A stretch of 64,000 nt of DNA from a bacterium. Lineage in GTDB: Bacteria > Actinomycetota > Acidimicrobiia > Acidimicrobiales > Ilumatobacteraceae. The notes under the pieces were generated by a model that searched no databases, was not told the DNA's origin, and was given only the letters and a program-made list of their open reading frames with translations. Both the position numbers and the translations under genes were made by a program. Shown here one piece after another: positions 61,670 through 64,000 of this stretch. The stretch's first letter is position 1; every line of letters begins with the position of its first letter. The DNA lies in the NCBI GenBank assembly GCA_029977615.1, contig JAPOKO010000003.1:1-64000 (forward strand), written 5' to 3'.

Positions 61670-62251
61670 TTGTCTGGCGTAGTTGGCGTTCTTGCATTGC
61701 AGGGCGCTTTCGAGGCTCATCAGCATGTGTTACGCGATCTTGGTGTTGACTCGCTCCAGGTTCGTACGCCATCAGACTTGGAATTGGTTGAGGCGTTGGT
61801 GATGCCTGGTGGCGAATCCACCACAATGTCGCACTTAATGCAGACTTCTGGACTGTTTGATGCAATCGACGCACGATTGAAGCAGAGGATGCCAGTGTTT
61901 GGCACTTGTGCCGGAATGATCTTGTTGGCCAAAGGAGTTCTCGATGGTCGGCCAGACCAGAGAAGTTTTGGTGCGATTGACATCGATGTGAAGCGCAATG
62001 CATACGGTCGACAAATTGACAGCTTTGAAGCAGATATTGCACTTGATGGTCTAGTCGAAGATTTTCATGCGGTCTTTATTCGTGCCCCTCAAATTGCACG
62101 AATTGGTGAAGAAGTAACAGTGTTAGCGCGCCACAATCAGGACGTTGTCCTCGCGCGACAAGGTTCGGTAATGGTTGCTTCTTTCCATCCTGAGCTCACG
62201 GATGATGCACGAATTCATTCAATGTTTATCGGTTTACTGCAGGAGGTATAA
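61670..62251 (+). CDS. pdxT: Pyridoxal 5'-phosphate synthase, glutaminase subunit PdxT
   Basis: 193 residues, apparently from TTG 61670, eleven bases after pdxS. Class I-like glutaminase with VLALQGAFEAHQ, VMPGGESTTMSHL, nucleophile in VFGTCAGMILLA and the His-Glu pair in ASFHPELTDDARIH. It hydrolyses glutamine and channels ammonia to PdxS. The short gap and the partner gene make the call firm. Confidence 0.95.
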   Translation: MSGVVGVLALQGAFEAHQHVLRDLGVDSLQVRTPSDLELVEALVMPGGESTTMSHLMQTSGLFDAIDARLKQRMPVFGTCAGMILLAKGVLDGRPDQRSFGAIDIDVKRNAYGRQIDSFEADIALDGLVEDFHAVFIRAPQIARIGEEVTVLARHNQDVVLARQGSVMVASFHPELTDDARIHSMFIGLLQEV

Positions 62252-62253
62252 CG

Positions 62254-63003
62254 GTGTCCGGTCATTCTAAATGGGCAACAATTAAACGTAAGAAGGGTGC
62301 GATTGATGCCGCGCGCGGAAAAATCTTTGCGAAGATGTCTCGTCAACTTGAAGTAGCTACTCGCGAAGGTGGTGGCGACCCTGCAAGCAACGCCACGCTG
62401 CGAACCATCATTCAAAAGGCAAAGGCTGCGCACATGACGAACGACGCCATTGATCGTGCCATTAAGCGTGGTCTTGGAGAGCAAACAGGCGCGGCATTCG
62501 AAACTGTGACGTACGAAGGTTATGCACCTGGTGGTGTCGCGATGTTGGTTGATGCATTGACAAACAATCGAAATCGAACTGCAGCAGACGTACGTATGGC
62601 CTTCAGCAAATCGGGTGGCGCATTGGCCGAGCCTGGAGCTGTGGCTTGGCAGTTTTCACGCAAAGGAATCGTGCAAATTGAAAAGAACATCAGCGAAGAC
62701 GAGGTGATGCTTGTCGCGCTAGATCATGGTGCGGAAGATGTGGTTGATGATGGCGACTCATGGCGTGTTACCTGTGACTCAACCACGGTGTTCGAGTTGA
62801 AAACTGCGCTCGAAGGTGCGGGAATGAATGTAGTGTCGGCAGTAAGCACCATGGTCTCGTCAATGAGCGTTGCAGTTACAGCCGCAGATGATGCGAAGGC
62901 AATTTTGAAAATCATGGACGATCTCGAAGACAACGACGACGTGCAGGATGTATATGCAAACTTTGACATTTCAGATGAACTATTAAACGAGGTAGCGCAA
63001 TGA
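62254..63003 (+). CDS. yebC: YebC/PmpR-family protein
   Basis: 249 residues from GTG 62254 with an AGGAGG upstream. SGHSKWATIKRKKGAIDAARGKIFAKMSRQ is the family start (given in parts below 20 residues: SGHSKWATIKRKKG then AARGKIFAKM). VTYEGYAPGGVAMLVDALTNNRNRTAADVR and DVQDVYANFDI follow. YebC proteins bind ribosomes or DNA and recent work links them to relief of stalling at proline-rich stretches. The ATGA overlap couples it to the next gene. Confidence 0.92.
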   Translation: MSGHSKWATIKRKKGAIDAARGKIFAKMSRQLEVATREGGGDPASNATLRTIIQKAKAAHMTNDAIDRAIKRGLGEQTGAAFETVTYEGYAPGGVAMLVDALTNNRNRTAADVRMAFSKSGGALAEPGAVAWQFSRKGIVQIEKNISEDEVMLVALDHGAEDVVDDGDSWRVTCDSTTVFELKTALEGAGMNVVSAVSTMVSSMSVAVTAADDAKAILKIMDDLEDNDDVQDVYANFDISDELLNEVAQ

Positions 63004-63461
63004 CACTCAGCGTTGGAGATCAAGCACCGCAGTTCACTCTGCAGGGGACAGGTGGAAAGTCGTACTCGCTTGCGCAATACGCAGGTAAGCCAGTGGTATT
63101 GGTGTTCTATCCAGGCGATAACACTCCGGTATGCACAAAGCAACTGTGCTCATATAACAATGAAATGAGCCAATTCGAATCTGTCGGTGCGCAGGTGATT
63201 GGTATTTCATCACAGGGCGTAGAAAGCCACGATGAGTTTTCCGGTAAGCACGGATTCTCTTTTCCTCTTCTTGCCGATGTTGACAAAACGGTGTCAAAGC
63301 AGTACGGAATTCTGGGTCCACTCGGGTTCCCTCGTCGCAGTGTGTTCGTCATCGATGGCTCGGGTGTGGTTCGCTATGTGCACCGCGCCTTAGCGGGGCT
63401 TTCTTTCCGATCCGTTGATGAATTGGTGGCTGCCGTAGAAAAGGCCAAACTCGGCCAGTAG
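63000..63461 (+). CDS. bcp: Peroxiredoxin Q (Bcp)
   Basis: 153 residues from ATG 63000. AhpC/TSA-type fold with VLVFYPGDNTPVCTKQLCSYN containing the peroxidatic Cys (TPVC) and a second Cys five residues on (KQLC), the arrangement of atypical 2-Cys PrxQ enzymes. KHGFSFPLLADVDKTVSKQYG and PRRSVFVIDGSGVVRYVHR follow. It reduces hydroperoxides with thioredoxin or possibly mycothiol-linked donors. Confidence 0.92.
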   Translation: MTLSVGDQAPQFTLQGTGGKSYSLAQYAGKPVVLVFYPGDNTPVCTKQLCSYNNEMSQFESVGAQVIGISSQGVESHDEFSGKHGFSFPLLADVDKTVSKQYGILGPLGFPRRSVFVIDGSGVVRYVHRALAGLSFRSVDELVAAVEKAKLGQ

Positions 63462-63468
63462 CCCCAAC

Positions 63469-63474
63469 TAGGCT
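63469..63474 (+). promoter_or_regulatory. Candidate -10 element of ruvC
   Basis: TAGGCT ending seven bases before ATG 63482; no ribosome-binding site. Confidence 0.5.
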
Positions 63475-63481
63475 TGAACAT

Positions 63482-64000
63482 ATGTTCGCCTCAACATCGT
63501 CGGTGGTTCTCGGCATAGACCCAGGCCTCACGCGTTGTGGCTACGCCGCTCTAGCTTCGGGTGCCGGCGGGACTATTGAAGCCATTTCGATGGGTGTCAT
63601 GACTTCGCCAAAGGAAGACTCTTTGCCACGTCGGCTGGCTCTGTTGCAGTGTGACTTGGAAGCCTTAATCAGTGAAGTCAAGCCGGCGGCCATTGCTGTT
63701 GAGCAGGTATTTTTTCAAAATAATGTGCGCACTGCAATGAGTGTTGGTCAGGCAAGCGGCCTAGTGCTTGCTTTGGCATACAAATTGGGTATTGAAGTAG
63801 TGCAGTACACGCCAAGTCAGGTGAAGAGTTCGGTTGCAGGGTCTGGAACCGCAAACAAACTTCAAGTGCAGAAAATGGTGCAGCGAAGGTTGGGCCTCAG
63901 CGTGTTGCCAACACCCGCAGACGCAGCAGACGCGGCGGCTGTAGCGCTGTGCCATCTTGCCGTTGCGCCGTTAGTGAACAGCGTGAAGCGCGCAACGTCG
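63482..64000 (+). CDS. ruvC: Crossover junction endodeoxyribonuclease RuvC (3' end outside window)
   Basis: The frame from ATG 63482 stays open for 173 codons to the window end. VVLGIDPGLTRCGYAAL carries the first catalytic Asp, AIAVEQVFFQNNVRTAMSVGQASG the Glu and substrate loop, and TPADAADAAAVALCHL the last acidic pair. It resolves Holliday junctions. yebC upstream and ruvC here are usual neighbours of ruvA and ruvB, which should lie just past the window. Confidence 0.94.
   Translation, partial: MFASTSSVVLGIDPGLTRCGYAALASGAGGTIEAISMGVMTSPKEDSLPRRLALLQCDLEALISEVKPAAIAVEQVFFQNNVRTAMSVGQASGLVLALAYKLGIEVVQYTPSQVKSSVAGSGTANKLQVQKMVQRRLGLSVLPTPADAADAAAVALCHLAVAPLVNSVKRATS

Overview
The window is a densely packed stretch of an actinobacterial chromosome. 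The evidence is a division and cell-wall (dcw) cluster with mraZ, sepF and a YggT gene; an MtrA/MtrB-like two-component system; a mycothiol ligase (MshC); coenzyme F420 enzymes; phosphatidylinositol and PIM-type lipid genes; a bacterial proteasome activator (Bpa); and a DUF3040 protein. Base composition looks close to half G+C by eye (not computed), low for the phylum. Intergenic gaps are mostly 0-30 bases and no gene-free stretch exceeds 300 bases. My inference is a small-genome aquatic member of the Acidimicrobiia (Ilumatobacteraceae-like); this rests on gene content and style only.

Layout. 1-3739 (+): MoxR ATPase end, VWA protein, histidine phosphatase, GMC oxidoreductase. 8647-3742 (-): one operon of small membrane protein, inositol monophosphatase, mtrA, mtrB, a stub of an LpqB-like lipoprotein, and a frameshifted glpK. 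8689-13123 (+): dinB, DUF3040, acyl-CoA dehydrogenase, HNH and lipoate-ligase-like genes. 13124-29861 (+): dcw cluster mraZ-[structured leader]-rsmH-ftsL-ftsI-murE-mraY-murD-ftsW-murG-murC-murB::ftsQ-ftsZ-yggS-sepF-yggT. murF is not between murE and mraY, and MurB and FtsQ are one polypeptide. 29904-35564 (+): ileS, a Lys/Ala-tailed DksA-like protein, lspA, rluD-type gene. 36014-35568 (-): Rrf2 regulator. 36033-42525 (+): phosphodiesterase-like gene, bpa, dnaE, an unknown, a nitroreductase. 46797-42530 (-): fabI, subtilase, YyaL-like gene. 46844-54101 (+): F420 reductase, mshC, plsC, thrS, HIT, membrane protein, pgsA, patA-like. 54098-55977: arsenic module (arsR, arsI, aquaporin, arsC with an internal stop). 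56909-55974 (-): F420 LLM oxidoreductase. 56948-64000 (+): pimA-like, lemA, htpX, DUF3048, pdxS, pdxT, yebC, bcp, ruvC (cut by the window end).

How it works together. The dcw block makes lipid II precursors and the division machine. Four MraZ-type boxes lie upstream of mraZ and a 20-bp-stem RNA leader lies upstream of rsmH. thrS-HIT-pgsA-patA-pimA-pdxS-pdxT-yebC-ruvC follows the order known from mycobacteria; the arsenic module and the LLM gene sit between patA and pimA.

Expression signals. About a dozen genes have a TA(G/C)NNT hexamer ending 6-9 bases before the start codon and no ribosome-binding site, which implies leaderless mRNAs. Two divergent pairs share a symmetric TANNNTA element. 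Five convergent gene pairs meet with a gap of 4 bases or less, or overlap, with no hairpin terminator visible.
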